NCBI GenBank assembly: GCA_031279615.1 | Contig: JAITIE010000129.1 | Coordinates: 1-5,909, forward strand | Origin: Candidatus Margulisiibacteriota bacterium | GTDB taxonomy: Bacteria > Margulisbacteria > Termititenacia > Termititenacales > Termititenacaceae | Direction: 5' to 3' | Length of the DNA stretch: 5,909 nt | In this document: piece by piece, positions 5,197 through 5,909 of the stretch | Numbering within the stretch: position 1 is the stretch's first letter | Layout of the letters: every line of letters begins with the position of its first letter | The notes under the pieces: model-generated | Database searches by the model: none | What the model saw: the letters and a program-made list of their open reading frames with translations, nothing else | Told to the model about the DNA's origin: nothing | Position numbers and translations under genes: made by a program

Positions 5197-5909
5197 ATGC
5201 ATAGAAAAATTCTGTTGGTTTTGGCTTTGACAGTTGGTCTGGCGCTGGCTATGGGTGACAAGCCGGTTACCACTGATGCCGTGCCGCGCGGGATGGAGCC
5301 GCTGGAGAGCTTGAGCGCCGACCGTTTGTACAGGCGCGCCTATGCGGAATACGGCGCCGCGCTGGATATGGTTTATGCCGAGCAAAACAGAAAAGCGATC
5401 GAGGCTTTGAGTTTGTTTCTGGAAAAATATCCTGACGATCCGCGTTGTCTGGACGCGCAGTATTTTTTGCTGGTGGTTTACGGCCGCAATAATCAGCCGC
5501 GGGAACAGGTGGAAATAGCCGACGTTTATTTTGCCGGAGAGCCTACGGACAATGCGCTGACCGACTCATTCAAACTGGAAAGTTTGTCCGCTTATATCGG
5601 AACGCAAAATTTAGCCACGGCCAATCTGCTATACAACGAACTGTTAGAAAAATATCCAACCAATAATTCAGTGCTGGCTCTTGCGCATCAGCAGTATTTG
5701 TCAGCTTTGCGCTCAGCTCGAGATCTGGCCGGCCAGAAAAAAGTATTTAATTTTTTCCGCGCGGACAATAACCGCCAGTATTTAAAAAATCCCAATAATT
5801 ATTATATTTTTACGTATGAGCTGGCGGTGATTTATTTTAACGAAGGTGATTATCAGGCCGCCAAACCTTTGTTTGCAGAGGTCGCGGCGCAGAAAGAAAA
5901 CCGCGTGCT
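5197..5909 (+). CDS. Secreted TPR-repeat protein, C-terminus beyond the window
   Basis: Starting from ATG 5197, 237 codons stay open to the window edge. AAAGGGGG (5181-5188) lies eight bases before it. The N-terminus MHRKILLVLALTVGLALAMG is a classic signal peptide: basic start, hydrophobic core 5-16, and an ALA-like cleavage site near residue 18. There is no lipobox cysteine, so it is exported to the periplasm and not lipid-anchored. Helical repeats follow with TPR-like spacing: YGAALDMVYAEQNRKAIEAL with LEKYPDDPRCLDAQYFL (about 52-91), ANLLYNELLEKYPTNNSVLA (about 142-161) and YELAVIYFNEGDYQAAKPLF (about 206-225). The E-K-Y-P-x-(D/N) endings recall the TPR_6 type of BamD and YbgF proteins. 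It probably binds other envelope proteins. It follows the membrane protein gene by 39 bases in the same orientation. The exact family cannot be set without the C-terminus. Confidence 0.85.
   Translation, partial: MHRKILLVLALTVGLALAMGDKPVTTDAVPRGMEPLESLSADRLYRRAYAEYGAALDMVYAEQNRKAIEALSLFLEKYPDDPRCLDAQYFLLVVYGRNNQPREQVEIADVYFAGEPTDNALTDSFKLESLSAYIGTQNLATANLLYNELLEKYPTNNSVLALAHQQYLSALRSARDLAGQKKVFNFFRADNNRQYLKNPNNYYIFTYELAVIYFNEGDYQAAKPLFAEVAAQKENRV

Noticed and set aside
1..5909. CRISPR array, tRNA or rRNA genes
   Set aside because: No regularly spaced repeats, no tRNA-like sequence with the GTTCRA arm in a cloverleaf context, and no conserved ribosomal RNA blocks were seen on either strand.

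Overview
The window joins two unlike stretches of bacterial DNA. Positions 1 to about 1445 are AT-rich (sampled lines are roughly 25-35% GC) and hold small genes that I do not recognise. From about 1746 to the end the DNA is close to 50-60% GC and holds ordinary, well-formed metabolic and envelope genes. I cannot name the organism. A long-form pyrophosphate-type phosphofructokinase next to a class II aldolase, plus a signal-peptide TPR protein and a single-pass membrane protein, fits an anaerobic or fermentative bacterium, probably diderm (spirochaete-, Elusimicrobia- or Margulisbacteria-like lineages are examples, not a call).

Left part: a small membrane protein gene leaves the window on the minus strand (1-91). 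A 165-base divergent intergenic region separates it from a tightly coupled plus-strand pair at 257-490 and 492-839. The two outward-facing genes start with nearly the same promoter, leader and ribosome-site unit of 31-32 bases, in inverted orientation. The pair encodes a 77-residue protein with a possible ribbon-helix-helix-like layout and a 115-residue protein with a C-terminal membrane anchor.

Middle part (840-1745): no intact conventional gene. The minus strand carries a short gene split by a one-base frame change at a run of eight A (1124-1415) and, after it, decayed coding fragments (870-1055). A structured imperfect palindrome of about 109 bases (1446-1554) sits at the composition boundary. 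A candidate promoter overlapping an inverted repeat precedes the metabolic genes.

Right part: four plus-strand genes with gaps of 72, 19 and 39 bases look like one operon: class II fructose-bisphosphate aldolase, pyrophosphate-dependent 6-phosphofructokinase, a single-pass membrane protein with a possible beta-rich outer domain, and a secreted TPR protein cut by the window end. The first two act on consecutive steps of glycolysis or gluconeogenesis. The last two look like envelope proteins, and their link to sugar metabolism is not evident from sequence.
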